35,658 bases of DNA from Lentisphaerota bacterium (GCA_018676675.1 JABHEG010000353.1:1-35658), one strand, 5' to 3'; shown: positions 22,689 to 31,496, counted from the stretch's first letter. Numbers and translations: made by a program. Notes: generated by a model from the sequence alone, not told the origin.

Positions 22689-24590
22689 TCACCCGTAGAG
22701 GAACGCCAGGCAACTGCGTCTTGGCATCGTTGCGGGCAGGGACGTGAGTTCCTTGCCTGTCCACAGATCCCGGGGCCTTCCCGGGATGGTGTGTTCGGCT
22801 GGATCGAAGGGGAATGGGGAACGACTGTCGGACCAGTTGAACACACCGACCAGAACGCTGTCTTCCCCTCGACTGATCCAGACCCGCGGGAGTTCCTGGT
22901 CGCTACTGAACAGGTCAACCGGGACGGCTGCCTTTGAACGTGGGGTTAACATGGGAGTGAGCATCTCTCTGCCCACACTGTTCAGCTTGTGGAGGCAGTC
23001 CCCCAGCACGACATCCCCTCCGCTCAGATGGACAAGCAGCGCGTAGACACGTGCCTCGTTTTCCGAGAATTCCTTGCCGGAGAGCCATCCTCCCCCTGGG
23101 CCCAACGGCGTCACGACGTGTTCCTTGCCGAACGGGGGTGCCGCCGTGTCCGGGCCGCGGACAACCAGGAAATCAGGGTCGCAGTTCCAGAGATTGCCGT
23201 GCATCCACCAGCGGACAGCGAGGGCAAACGCATTGCGTAGCACATGCCCCCAGAAAATGTGTATATCTCCGGTTGAGCGTACGGCGTCTACACAGCCCAC
23301 GACGGATTCGTAGGGGGTGCCGCAGGAGAGCAGGTATGCGTCCGGTCCGATTGCTTCGCGGATTGTCGTGAAGGCACGGCGGAGTAGATCGACCCGGGAG
23401 ACGGTCTCGTCGGCAAAGCGTTCAGCGTTCAGTATGCACTGACCGAAATCTACTTTGAAGTACTCAAACCCGACGCCTTTGAGTCGCGTGAAGATTGATC
23501 GGATGTGGTCGAGTACGGCGGGCTGCGTCACGTCCAGGTAAGCCATTGGCCCATAGGCGAGGGCATCAATGTGCGGCTGGCCGTCCTTGCGCCGGGCGAA
23601 CCACTCCGGATGTTCCAGATAGAGCGGATTGTAGGAATTGACGAGCAGGGGAGCCGTCCAGATCCCCGGCACCGCGCCCTTGCCCTTCACGTGGTCACAG
23701 AAAGCGGCGAGCCCGTCGGCGAACTTCCAGTTGGCTTCCCAGGTTCCCCACTGGCATTCCCAGCCTTCATCGATGACGAAGTGCCGCACCGGGCTGCCGA
23801 GCGTTTCCCGGGCTTCTTCCAGGGCGTTGTCCATGGCAGCACGTGTGACCGCCCCGCTGTGAAAGTCCCAGCTGTTCCAGCCGATGACAGGCGGTCTGGG
23901 GGTGGTTACTCGCCGGCTTTGCCACAGCCGCCCGTATTCCTCCATGAGCGCTACTCCGGATGGTCCGGCGAGAGCCAGGAGTGGGGACGTCCGCACGCAG
24001 GCACCCGGTGGCACAAGGCAGCCGAAGGTGTGTTTGATCCTGAGACCGAAGTCGGCTTCGAAGTGTGGCTCGGAGTGGAGCGTGGTGAGTTCGCAGAACG
24101 CGTCCCCAATCGGGGGCAGAATCCCTACGAGAAGGGCTTCTCCGTCTTCGTGTGCGTAGACGGTGAACATGCTGCTGGGAGCGGCGAAATCCAGCCAATT
24201 TGTCTTGCGGCCCACACAGGTTACCCCGCAGGCATTGTTCAGGAAGCTCGCTCCATGCGTAAGCTCTCGGTATTGGGCTGTGTCAAGAGCAGGAGTGAAG
24301 GCGCTGGGAAACCAGTCGCCGAACAGCGCTTCCGCGAGGTAGCGGGGCTGATTGGTTGTGTTCGTTATCCTGAGCGTGAGCTCACCCACCGGGCCAAGGG
24401 AGACGGCCAGCTGCCAAGCGTCTGAGGTACACGTGGGAGTCTGCGAATCAGGGGTGCCCCATGCCCCGTCCACCGGGGTGCCGTTGAGGGCAATGCTCCC
24501 CGGCGCCGGCGTGGTCCATGGCGTCCGAAGAATGATCTGTTTACCGTCGAAGCTGAGCGCTGATGAGGAGCTTGGCATGTTTTTCACCAT
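22689..24590 (-). CDS. GH36-type alpha-galactosidase (melibiase)
   Basis: 633 aa from ATG 24590. It begins with a beta-sandwich N-terminal domain (about 1–240), followed by a TIM barrel starting at WNSWDFH (about residue 255). The presumed nucleophile is D381 in FKVDFG and the acid/base candidate is D442 in STGDIHIFWG. A C-terminal beta domain ends in RPRDLWTGKEL. These features fit clan GH-D (GH27/GH36) alpha-galactosidases, which release terminal alpha-galactose. No signal peptide is evident, so it may be cytoplasmic. The start is uncertain: no good ribosome site precedes 24590, and ATG 24578 or upstream 24680 are alternatives. It ends 16 bp from the convergent larE stop codon. Confidence 0.85.
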   Translation of the reverse strand: MVKNMPSSSSALSFDGKQIILRTPWTTPAPGSIALNGTPVDGAWGTPDSQTPTCTSDAWQLAVSLGPVGELTLRITNTTNQPRYLAEALFGDWFPSAFTPALDTAQYRELTHGASFLNNACGVTCVGRKTNWLDFAAPSSMFTVYAHEDGEALLVGILPPIGDAFCELTTLHSEPHFEADFGLRIKHTFGCLVPPGACVRTSPLLALAGPSGVALMEEYGRLWQSRRVTTPRPPVIGWNSWDFHSGAVTRAAMDNALEEARETLGSPVRHFVIDEGWECQWGTWEANWKFADGLAAFCDHVKGKGAVPGIWTAPLLVNSYNPLYLEHPEWFARRKDGQPHIDALAYGPMAYLDVTQPAVLDHIRSIFTRLKGVGFEYFKVDFGQCILNAERFADETVSRVDLLRRAFTTIREAIGPDAYLLSCGTPYESVVGCVDAVRSTGDIHIFWGHVLRNAFALAVRWWMHGNLWNCDPDFLVVRGPDTAAPPFGKEHVVTPLGPGGGWLSGKEFSENEARVYALLVHLSGGDVVLGDCLHKLNSVGREMLTPMLTPRSKAAVPVDLFSSDQELPRVWISRGEDSVLVGVFNWSDSRSPFPFDPAEHTIPGRPRDLWTGKELTSLPATMPRRSCLAFLYG

Positions 24591-24696
24591 GTCTTGTTCG
24601 TCAGGCGAGGCCGCTGATGTCCTGCGGGATAAGCTCAAGCGGAAGGAATGGACTGCCGTTCGCCAATTGCTTGAGAGCATGGATTTGCAGTGAAAC

Positions 24697-24737
24697 AGAA
24701 AACGGCCGCGGAGCTCGCAGGAGCTTCACGGCCGTTT
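24697..24737 (-). terminator. Rho-independent terminator of rpmA
   Basis: Read on the minus strand, AAACGGCCG (24737–24729) pairs with CGGCCGTTT (24708–24700), with an inner GAGCT/AGCTC pairing, and is followed by TTTTCTGTTT. It lies 24 bp after the rpmA stop codon. Confidence 0.85.
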
Positions 24738-24760
24738 GGAGTAATGATTAGCGGGTGTCC

Positions 24761-25018
24761 TCAGGCCTCGACGGGGAGGGGGAGGATGTTGACCCGGCGC
24801 TGTACCTTCTCGAACTTGACCGTGCCGTCAATGAGCGCGAACAGCGTGTAGTCGCGTCCCTTGCCAACATTCTTGCCTGGGCGGAAGCGCGTTCCACATT
24901 GGCGAACAAGGATGCTACCAGCCGTGACTGTTTCACCGCCGTAGGCTTTGATGCCCCGGTACTTGGGATTGCTGTCGCGGTTGTTGCGGCTGGACGACTG
25001 TCCCTTTTTGTGTGACAT
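24761..25018 (-). CDS. rpmA: 50S ribosomal protein L27
   Basis: 85 aa, the standard length. The N-terminal SHKKGQSSSRNNRDSNPKYRG and following GGETVTAGSILVRQCGT are diagnostic of L27, which reaches into the peptidyl-transferase centre of the large subunit. A cysteine stands where most L27 proteins have arginine (RQRGT to RQCGT). The start ATG 25018 has GGAGACGG 4–11 bases upstream. In most bacteria rplU (L21) lies directly upstream, but here the 394 bp upstream contain no L21 gene. A promoter candidate is at 25145–25172 on the minus strand, and a clear terminator follows, so it appears to be a single-gene unit. Confidence 0.97.
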   Translation of the reverse strand: MSHKKGQSSSRNNRDSNPKYRGIKAYGGETVTAGSILVRQCGTRFRPGKNVGKGRDYTLFALIDGTVKFEKVQRRVNILPLPVEA

Positions 25019-25144
25019 AATCCGTCTCCGAGTAGGCTACATGCGTTCGGCGGGCTCAGCAGCAATCGCCGTCCGGGCTGTCTTGTTGTCAGTTGCGGTC
25101 CGTCCAGAGTGGCCGAGCACGCTTCGAGAGTACCAAAGCTCTCT

Positions 25145-25172
25145 AATTTACCTCCCCAATCCGTGCGTTCAA
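25145..25172 (-). promoter_or_regulatory. Candidate promoter of rpmA
   Basis: On the minus strand TTGAAC (25172–25167) and TAAATT (25150–25145) are 16 bp apart, about 125 bp before the L27 start codon. Confidence 0.45.
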
Positions 25173-25224
25173 GCGCGTGCGTCCATGAGAGGGATCCGGG
25201 GGGGCGTCAGGCGCTCCCTCACGC

Positions 25225-25252
25225 TTGCAAACACGCCGCGAAAAAGTAAATT
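25225..25252 (+). promoter_or_regulatory. Candidate promoter of nifJ
   Basis: TTGCAA (25225–25230) and TAAATT (25247–25252) are 16 bp apart, about 160 bp upstream of the PFOR start codon. The match is reasonable in an otherwise GC-rich stretch. Confidence 0.4.
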
Positions 25253-25412
25253 ATCGGTTTCCCAGCCCTTTGGCTGTGTGTGGCACTCTCAATGTGGACG
25301 CACCGCGGGCAGGAGGCGGGGAGTTGCGCCACCGATATTGGATTACGGCGCCTGATTGACGCACTGACGCATGTGGCTTTTGTCTATTCCATAGCAAGTA
25401 CAGGAGACGACC

Positions 25413-28400
25413 ATGGCAGGCAAGATGAGCTCAATTGACGGCAATATGGCAGCGACGCACGTTGCGTACGCGTTCAGCGACGTAGCCGCCATTTACCCGA
25501 TCACGCCGTCCTCACCGATGGGGGAGTATGCAGACGAGTGGGCCGCGACTGGTCGCAAGAATCTGTTCGGTAAGGATTTGGAAGTGATCGAGATGCAGTC
25601 AGAGGGCGGGGCTGCCGGCGCAGTCCATGGGGCGCTGAGTGCCGGTGCTCTCACCACCACGTTCACGGCCTCTCAGGGCTTGATGCTCATGCTGCCGAAT
25701 ATGTTCAAAATTGCCGGCGAGATGATGCCCACCGTTTTCCACGTCAGCGCCCGTTCGCTTGCCTGCCAGTCGCTGTCGATTTTTGGTGATCACTCCGACG
25801 TCATGGCCGTTCGTGGTACGGGATTCGGCATGATGGCCGCTGCCGGCATCCAGGAAGTCATGGACTTGGCGCTGGTTTCCCATCTGGCCACACTCAAGGC
25901 CCAAGTGCCCTTCCTGAACTTCTTTGATGGTTTCCGCACGTCGCACGAGGTCCAGAAGGTCGAGATGATCGACTATGAGGACATGGCCGCCCTGCTGGAG
26001 CCCCAGTACGTCGAGCGCTTCCGCAAGCGCGCCATGCGTCCCGACAACCCCATTCTCAAGGTCGGTGCTCAGAACCCCGACGTCTATTTCCAGGGTCGCG
26101 AGACCTGTAATCAGTACTACGATGCCATGCCCGAGATCGTCCAGAGTTACATGGACAAAGTGGCCAAGGTCATCGGTCGTCAGTATCACCTGTTTGACTA
26201 CGTCGGCGCTCCGGACGCGGAGAAGGTCGTCATCGCGATGGGCAGCAGCTGTGACACGATTGAAGAGGCCGTCAACTACCTGTGGAAGGTCCGCGGCGAG
26301 AAGGTTGGCGCGATCAAGGTCCGCCTGTACCGTCCGTTCTCCGCCGAAGCGTTCATCGGCGCCATGCCTGACACGGTCAAGAAGGTCGCCGTTCTGGACC
26401 GCACGAAGGAGCCCGGTGCTCTCGGCGAGCCCATGTACCTGGACGTTGTCTCTGCGCTCAAGGGCAAGCCCATCGAGATTATCGGTGGTCGCTATGGACT
26501 GTCTTCCAAGGAGTTCACTCCCTCGATGGTCAAAGCCGTTTTCGACCACCTGGAAGGCGGCGGTTTCCACGGCTTCACCGTGGGTATCGTGGACGATGTC
26601 ACCAACCTGTCCATCCCGGTCAATGAAGAGATCGACACGGAGCCCGAGGGCGTCGTACGCTGCATGTTCTGGGGATTGGGCTCTGACGGTACCGTCGGTG
26701 CCAACAAGAACTCCATCAAGATCATCGGCGACAACACCGACATGAACACGCAGGGCTACTTCGTCTATGACTCGAAGAAGTCCGGCGGTATCACCATCTC
26801 ACATCTGCGCTTCGGTAAGAACAAGATTCAGTCCCCCTACCTGATCGCCAAACCCGAATTTGTGGCGTGTCACAACCCTGCCTACATCGGCCGTTACGAC
26901 ATGCTCAACGGCATTCAGGAGGGCGGGACGTTCCTGCTCAACTCCGAGTGGGACAGCTCAGTGGTCTTCAACCACCTGACCGAAGACATGCAGCGGACGA
27001 TCATTGACAAGAAGCTGAAATTCTACAACATCGATGCTCTCAAGATCTCGTCCGAGGCTGGTCTTGGTCTGCGTATCAATACGGTCATGATGGCCGCATT
27101 CTTCAAGATCTCCGGCATCCTCGAAGAGGACAAGGCGATTGAGCTCATCAAGGGCGCGATCAAGAAGACGTTCCTGCGCAAGGGCGAAGACATCGTCAAC
27201 ATGAACTGGGAGTGCGTTGATCAGACCGCCGCGGCCCTGACAACGGTTCCGGTTCCCGCCAGCATGGATGAGGTCACGACCTCATTTGTTCCGCCGAAGT
27301 TGATCTCGGAGGATGCGCCCCAGTTCGCCAAGGACGTGATTGAGCCGCTGATGCACCTGGAAGGCGACGCACTGCCCGTCTCCAAGATGTCGTTTGACGG
27401 TGTGATCCCGACGGGCACGACCTGCCTCGAAAAGCGCGGCATTGCTCCGCGCGTTCCGCGTTGGCTGTCCGAACAATGCATCCAGTGCAATCAATGCTCG
27501 ATGGCGTGCCCGCACGGGGTGATTCGCTCCAAGCAGATTGCTCCCGCCGATCTCGAAGGTGCGCCCGAAGGCTTCGAGACCCTGACGTCCAAGACCAAGA
27601 ATGATCGGGATCTCGAGTACCGGATTCAGGTCTATGTCGAGGACTGCACCGGTTGCGGTGTCTGCGTGGAAACCTGCCCGGCGAAGACGAAGGCCCTGGA
27701 ATTCGCCGTGTTGGATGACGAACGCGACGCCGGCCAGACAGAACGGGCCGAGTTCTTCGACGCCCTGCCTGAGAACGTATTCGACGGTATCGATCCGAAT
27801 TCGGTCAAGGGCGCGCAGTTCCGCAAGCCCCTGTTCGAGTTCTCCGGTGCTTGTGCCGGCTGTGGTGAGACACCCTATGTGAAGCTGGTCACCCAACTGT
27901 TCGGCGAACGCATGATCATCGCCAACGCCACCGGCTGCTCCTCAATCTACGGCGGCACCTTCCCGACGATCCCGTACTGCACCAACGAGCATGGTGAAGG
28001 ACCCACGTGGGGTAACTCACTGTTCGAGGACAATGCGGAGTACGCATTCGGTATGCGCCTGGCTGTTGACAGCAACCGCGCCAACCTCAAAGCCGCAGTC
28101 GAGAAGGTGCTCGAACTCGGGACAACGCCGGAGTTGACCGCAAAACTCCAGGCCAGTCTGGCCATGTGGGACTCGGTTGACGGCGAGGCCATGGCCGCTG
28201 GACGGGCGTCCAAAGCGGCTGTTCCGGCCGCTCTCGAAGCAGCAACCGACGTCAACAAAGAGGCCCTGGCCAAGTTGGCCGAGCTGCAGGATTACTTCGT
28301 AGACAAGAGCGTGTGGGCCTTCGGTGGTGACGGTTGGGCCTATGACATCGGCTACGGTGGCCTGGATCACGTCCTGGCATCCGGCCGGAATGTCAATGTC

Positions 28401-28937
28401 CTCGTCATGGATACCGAGGTCTATTCCAACACCGGCGGACAGGCCTCCAAGGCGACGCCGATCGGTGCCGTTGCGAAGTTCGCAAACGCCGGGAAACGCC
28501 TTGGCAAGAAGAATATGGGCCTGATGTGCATGAGCTATGGCTACATTTACGTTGCGTCCATCGCCATGGGGGCGAACCGCAACCAGACGATGAAGGCCCT
28601 GCTCGAGGCTGAAGCCTACGACGGTCCGTCAATTGTCATGGCATACTCCCCGTGTATCGCGCATGGGATCAACATGATGGAGAGTCAGCTTGAGCAGAAG
28701 CTGGCCGTCGAGGCAGGCTACTATCCGTTGTATCGCTTCAACCCCGCTGCGGAGAAGCCGTTCACCTGGGAGACCAAGGCCCCGAAGGGATCCTTCCAGG
28801 ACTTCATCAGGCGTGAGCGTCGCTACACCACGCTGTTCAAGACGGCTCCGGATGAGGCAGAGTCGCTCCTCCTGGAGGCCGAGGAGGATGCGAAGCGTCG
28901 CTTCGAGACCTTCCAGAAGATGGGCGATCTCATGTAA
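25413..28937 (+). CDS. nifJ: Pyruvate:ferredoxin (flavodoxin) oxidoreductase
   Basis: A 1174-aa single-chain PFOR that oxidises pyruvate with CoA to acetyl-CoA and CO2, reducing ferredoxin or flavodoxin; cytoplasmic and oxygen-sensitive. The N-terminal domain starts with IDGNMAATHVAYAFSD and YPITPSSPMGEYADEW. Two ferredoxin-type [4Fe-4S] motifs begin at C689 (CIQCNQCSMACP) and C745 (CTGCGVCVETCP). The proximal cluster motif CAGCGETPY follows near residue 815, and the TPP-binding GDGWAYDIGYGG near 971 with EVYSNTGGQASKATP. Length and domain order match the homodimeric enzyme. The start ATG 25413 has ACAGGAG upstream. Third-position C/G preference is stronger than in neighbouring genes, which suggests high expression. 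A strong terminator follows. Confidence 0.97.
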   Translation: MAGKMSSIDGNMAATHVAYAFSDVAAIYPITPSSPMGEYADEWAATGRKNLFGKDLEVIEMQSEGGAAGAVHGALSAGALTTTFTASQGLMLMLPNMFKIAGEMMPTVFHVSARSLACQSLSIFGDHSDVMAVRGTGFGMMAAAGIQEVMDLALVSHLATLKAQVPFLNFFDGFRTSHEVQKVEMIDYEDMAALLEPQYVERFRKRAMRPDNPILKVGAQNPDVYFQGRETCNQYYDAMPEIVQSYMDKVAKVIGRQYHLFDYVGAPDAEKVVIAMGSSCDTIEEAVNYLWKVRGEKVGAIKVRLYRPFSAEAFIGAMPDTVKKVAVLDRTKEPGALGEPMYLDVVSALKGKPIEIIGGRYGLSSKEFTPSMVKAVFDHLEGGGFHGFTVGIVDDVTNLSIPVNEEIDTEPEGVVRCMFWGLGSDGTVGANKNSIKIIGDNTDMNTQGYFVYDSKKSGGITISHLRFGKNKIQSPYLIAKPEFVACHNPAYIGRYDMLNGIQEGGTFLLNSEWDSSVVFNHLTEDMQRTIIDKKLKFYNIDALKISSEAGLGLRINTVMMAAFFKISGILEEDKAIELIKGAIKKTFLRKGEDIVNMNWECVDQTAAALTTVPVPASMDEVTTSFVPPKLISEDAPQFAKDVIEPLMHLEGDALPVSKMSFDGVIPTGTTCLEKRGIAPRVPRWLSEQCIQCNQCSMACPHGVIRSKQIAPADLEGAPEGFETLTSKTKNDRDLEYRIQVYVEDCTGCGVCVETCPAKTKALEFAVLDDERDAGQTERAEFFDALPENVFDGIDPNSVKGAQFRKPLFEFSGACAGCGETPYVKLVTQLFGERMIIANATGCSSIYGGTFPTIPYCTNEHGEGPTWGNSLFEDNAEYAFGMRLAVDSNRANLKAAVEKVLELGTTPELTAKLQASLAMWDSVDGEAMAAGRASKAAVPAALEAATDVNKEALAKLAELQDYFVDKSVWAFGGDGWAYDIGYGGLDHVLASGRNVNVLVMDTEVYSNTGGQASKATPIGAVAKFANAGKRLGKKNMGLMCMSYGYIYVASIAMGANRNQTMKALLEAEAYDGPSIVMAYSPCIAHGINMMESQLEQKLAVEAGYYPLYRFNPAAEKPFTWETKAPKGSFQDFIRRERRYTTLFKTAPDEAESLLLEAEEDAKRRFETFQKMGDLM

Positions 28938-28971
28938 GAGATTCGTCAGGAATCTGCCTGATAGGTACACC

Positions 28972-29003
28972 AACGCCCGCCGGTTTTCCGGCGGGCGTTT
29001 TCC
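28972..29003 (+). terminator. Rho-independent terminator of nifJ
   Basis: A perfect 12-bp stem (AACGCCCGCCGG at 28972–28983 with its complement at 28988–28999), a TTTT loop and a T-rich tail. It lies 35 bp after the PFOR stop codon. Confidence 0.93.
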
Positions 29004-29040
29004 TTTCCCCCTCGCGGTGCCAGTGCCCCCTCGGCATTTC

Positions 29041-29065
29041 CTGGAGGGCGAGAGTCTCTCGAGCC
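29041..29065. repeat. Diverged single arm of the window-end repeat family
   Basis: These 25 bases share 21 identities with 35566–35590, including CTGGAGGG at the start and TCGAGCC at the end. It is probably a degraded or solitary arm of the same dispersed palindromic repeat. The surrounding 29004–29171 holds no gene. Confidence 0.55.
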
Positions 29066-29171
29066 GTGCTTCCGGGTTCGGCGCGGACAGACGGCAGCTG
29101 TCGATCCCCCGTCGCCGTTCGGCTATGGCGGGACAAGCATCGACCCTCCAAAGAGGGGACTTACTCTGACC

Positions 29172-30125
29172 TCAGTCGCCCAGGACCTCGGCGATGGTGA
29201 CTTCCCTTCCCTCCTGCAGGGATCGCTTCCCCGCTTCCAGGACCGCGATCACTTCCACTTCTTCCTCGACCGGAACAGGTTCGTCGCCTGTCTTGAGCAT
29301 GTGGATGAATTGGCGCTGAAGGTGGAGATAGAGGTTGGTCAGATCGGGGGAGAGCGTCCGCCATCCTTTGGTGCCGAACAGATTGAGCTGGTAACCGCCA
29401 CGCATCATCTCACGTTCGCCAACCATGAGGATAAGGTCGCACCCATTCTCGAAGCGGACACGGACAATATTGCAGTCCGGACGTCCGACGTTGATACAGG
29501 AGAGGGCCCCCCCGCCGCGGAGGCCATAGTACATTGAGAGGGCGTGGATGCCGTAGTAGACCAGATCGTTGCCGCAGAGCGTCGTTGCCAGGTTGATATC
29601 CCCCAGGGCCGGTAGTTCCTCGCGGAGTGCGATGATGTCAGGGATGAAGCGCAGCGAGCTTGCGGACATGAACGGCGTACCTGTCTCGCGAACGACACGG
29701 GCCACCTGCTTGGCGGCTGTTGCGGTCATCGCGATGGGCTTGTCGCAGAACGTGGGGATGCCTCGCCGCAGGGGTTCGAGTGCGTACTTCCACTGATCGC
29801 CGGAGCCGTCATCGACGATGACCACGGCATCCACATTCTCGGCGCACTCCGCCGGCGTTTCTGCCACCTCGGGGATGTAGCAGACATCGGCCAGGCGCTC
29901 AGCCCACGACTTGTGTGGATCCCAGACTTTGACGACCTGGGCCTCGTCAATGTGCTCCTTGGCAGGAACAAAGGTCCACTCCCACTGCTTCGCTTTGTCC
30001 TCGTCGCAGCCGTTGTAGGTCGAGGCAAAGGCGGTGCCGTGGAACGAGCCGGGCGTTCTGGGGACGTCTTCGCCTCGGTAGGTCGCTCCGTAGGTTGCGG
30101 CAGAGATGAGTCCAAGTCTGATCAT
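29172..30125 (-). CDS. Gfo/Idh/MocA-type oxidoreductase with atypical nucleotide-binding start
   Basis: 317 aa. The fold is recognisable from VDAVVIVDDGSGDQWKYALEPL, the conserved-lysine motif FCDKPIAMT (about residues 124–132; normally EKP) and YYGIHALSMYYGL in place of the usual GxHxxD helix. The N-terminal glycine loop is unusual: GLISAATYGATYRG replaces GxGxxG and is followed by an insertion of about 40 residues (GSFHGTAFASTYNG). Cofactor binding may therefore differ from NAD(P)-dependent relatives. The start ATG 30125 has GAGGAG upstream and lies 9 bp after the VOC gene. It is the last gene of a five-gene minus-strand operon. The substrate is presumably a sugar or polyol derivative; this is inference. 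Confidence 0.85.
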   Translation of the reverse strand: MIRLGLISAATYGATYRGEDVPRTPGSFHGTAFASTYNGCDEDKAKQWEWTFVPAKEHIDEAQVVKVWDPHKSWAERLADVCYIPEVAETPAECAENVDAVVIVDDGSGDQWKYALEPLRRGIPTFCDKPIAMTATAAKQVARVVRETGTPFMSASSLRFIPDIIALREELPALGDINLATTLCGNDLVYYGIHALSMYYGLRGGGALSCINVGRPDCNIVRVRFENGCDLILMVGEREMMRGGYQLNLFGTKGWRTLSPDLTNLYLHLQRQFIHMLKTGDEPVPVEEEVEVIAVLEAGKRSLQEGREVTIAEVLGD

Positions 30126-30134
30126 GATTACTCC

Positions 30135-30473
30135 TCATTCACCGTCAGCTGGAGGCGATGCGAGTTCGTCCATGAACTCCACGACGACGCCATCAGTGTT
30201 CAGATAGAAGCCTACGCGGACACCAGCGCCCACTGCGAAGGGCTCCAGTAGAACGTCCAGGCCCTGGGACGCCGCGGCAATGTCGTCGACGCGGAAGGCA
30301 ATGTGCGGCTGTTCGCGGACGGGGCCGGTGATCGGGCTGTCCGGGGCGTAGCGCAACCATTCGACGCGGAAGGGGTGTTCTTCCGGTTTGGTGACCCACA
30401 CACGCGATGATTCCACCCAGGTCTCATCAGGTTGCCTGGTCTCTGTTTTCAGGCCGATATGATCAAACACCAT
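30135..30473 (-). CDS. VOC-superfamily (glyoxalase/lyase-like) protein
   Basis: 112 aa, a single vicinal-oxygen-chelate module. Candidate metal ligands are H5 (FDHIGL), the histidine in PHIAFRVDD (about 57) and the glutamate in VVVEFMDEL (about 99). Family members are isomerases, epimerases, dioxygenases or resistance proteins. Placement between two Gfo/Idh/MocA genes suggests an isomerase or epimerase step in the same sugar pathway. The start ATG 30473 has GAGAGA upstream; the gene is 24 bp after one oxidoreductase and 9 bp before the other. Confidence 0.8.
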   Translation of the reverse strand: MVFDHIGLKTETRQPDETWVESSRVWVTKPEEHPFRVEWLRYAPDSPITGPVREQPHIAFRVDDIAAASQGLDVLLEPFAVGAGVRVGFYLNTDGVVVEFMDELASPPADGE

Positions 30474-30497
30474 GGTCTGTGTCTCTCTCGATGAAGG

Positions 30498-31496
30498 TCA
30501 GAGCGTGACGACTGCTCCGCTTGCGGCCGACTTTTCGGCTGCGCACATAACGGCGACGGCTTCCCGGGCTGCGTCTGGTGTAACAACGGTCGGGGGACAT
30601 CCATTCGCAATGCAGTCCACGAAGTAGGAGATCTCGTTGCGCAGAGCACCAACACTGGCCCCATGGAGGTGTGGCCAGTAGGCGGTATCCGGCTTGTGGA
30701 CACCACTGGCATCGTTGATCACCAGGCCGGCATTGCCACAGTCAACATAGATGGCTCCCTCCGTACCGATGACTTCCAGTCGTGCGTCGATTGTGAAAGG
30801 GGTCTTCTCGGGCAGGCACCAGACCGTCTCCACGACTCCCACTGCGTCGTTCTCGAATCGGTACATGGCCCAGCCGATGTCGGGGTAGACCAGGTCGCGC
30901 ACGCGTACGTTCTGAGCGTAGACGGTTCTGATTTGGCTGCCGGTGAGCCAGAGCATGATGTCGGTGTCGTGGATTCCGTCCCCCATGAGAGGCGAGATCT
31001 TGTTCAGCACCTGGCCGGTAATGTGCGCCGGCAGGTTGCGGGCCGCGTGCATGGAGATGATCCGACCGATACGTCCTTTCTCGATCGCGTCCTTCGCCTG
31101 ACTGATGCGCGTGTCAAAGCGGCAGATGTGGCCGACCATGAACAGCCCGTCTGCACGTTCGGCCGCGGTCAGGATCATGTCGCAGTCGGCCACCGTTCCC
31201 GCCATCGGCTTCTCCAGGAAGACGTGCTTGCCGGCATCCAGGGCTGCCACTGCAATGTCTCGGTGGTCGTTGACATGCGTCACGATGCTCACCGCATCGA
31301 TGTTCGGGTCTGCCAGCAGGTCGTGGAAGTCGGCGTAGTTCGCAGGAACACAGAAGCGGTCGGCCACTTCCTGCCGGCGGGCATCGCGTCGGGTGCACAC
31401 GGCGGCCAACTCCACGCCGCGCATGTCGGCGAAGACTTCCGCGTGCTTTTCCCCGAAAAAGCCCAACCCGATGATGCCAACTCTGAGTTTGTCCAT
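30498..31496 (-). CDS. Gfo/Idh/MocA-family NAD(P)-dependent oxidoreductase
   Basis: 332 aa. A canonical Rossmann start GIIGLGFFGEKHAEVF (about residues 7–22), the EKP motif in HVFLEKPMAGT (about 91–101) and the catalytic-region GDGIHDTDIMLWL (about 167–179) are present. It probably oxidises or reduces a cyclic polyol or sugar, as inositol and glucose-fructose type relatives do. The chosen start is ATG 31496; an upstream open extension to 31610 overlaps the epimerase gene and shows no family similarity. The ribosome site is weak. The gene is 31 bp after the epimerase gene in the same operon. Confidence 0.9.
   Translation of the reverse strand: MDKLRVGIIGLGFFGEKHAEVFADMRGVELAAVCTRRDARRQEVADRFCVPANYADFHDLLADPNIDAVSIVTHVNDHRDIAVAALDAGKHVFLEKPMAGTVADCDMILTAAERADGLFMVGHICRFDTRISQAKDAIEKGRIGRIISMHAARNLPAHITGQVLNKISPLMGDGIHDTDIMLWLTGSQIRTVYAQNVRVRDLVYPDIGWAMYRFENDAVGVVETVWCLPEKTPFTIDARLEVIGTEGAIYVDCGNAGLVINDASGVHKPDTAYWPHLHGASVGALRNEISYFVDCIANGCPPTVVTPDAAREAVAVMCAAEKSAASGAVVTL

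Larger units (their letters stand above)
25019..25412. other. Divergent intergenic region rpmA / nifJ
   Basis: 394 bp with no gene supported. It contains one promoter candidate for each direction (25145–25172 minus, 25225–25252 plus). No L21 gene, RNA gene or riboswitch was recognised. Confidence 0.6.

Noticed and set aside
23505..24425. 306-codon plus-strand open frame
   Set aside because: Antisense to the GH36 enzyme; no recognisable domain and an unsupported start.
24598..24693. Plus-strand peptide resembling a short helical protein end (DVLRDKLKRKEW…), stopping at 24693
   Set aside because: It has a protein-like composition but no start or ribosome site of its own, and its frame opens inside the GH36 gene; the stretch is more likely the GH36 leader region.
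25599..26570. 323-codon minus-strand open frame
   Set aside because: Antisense to PFOR, whose strong third-position bias creates long reverse frames.
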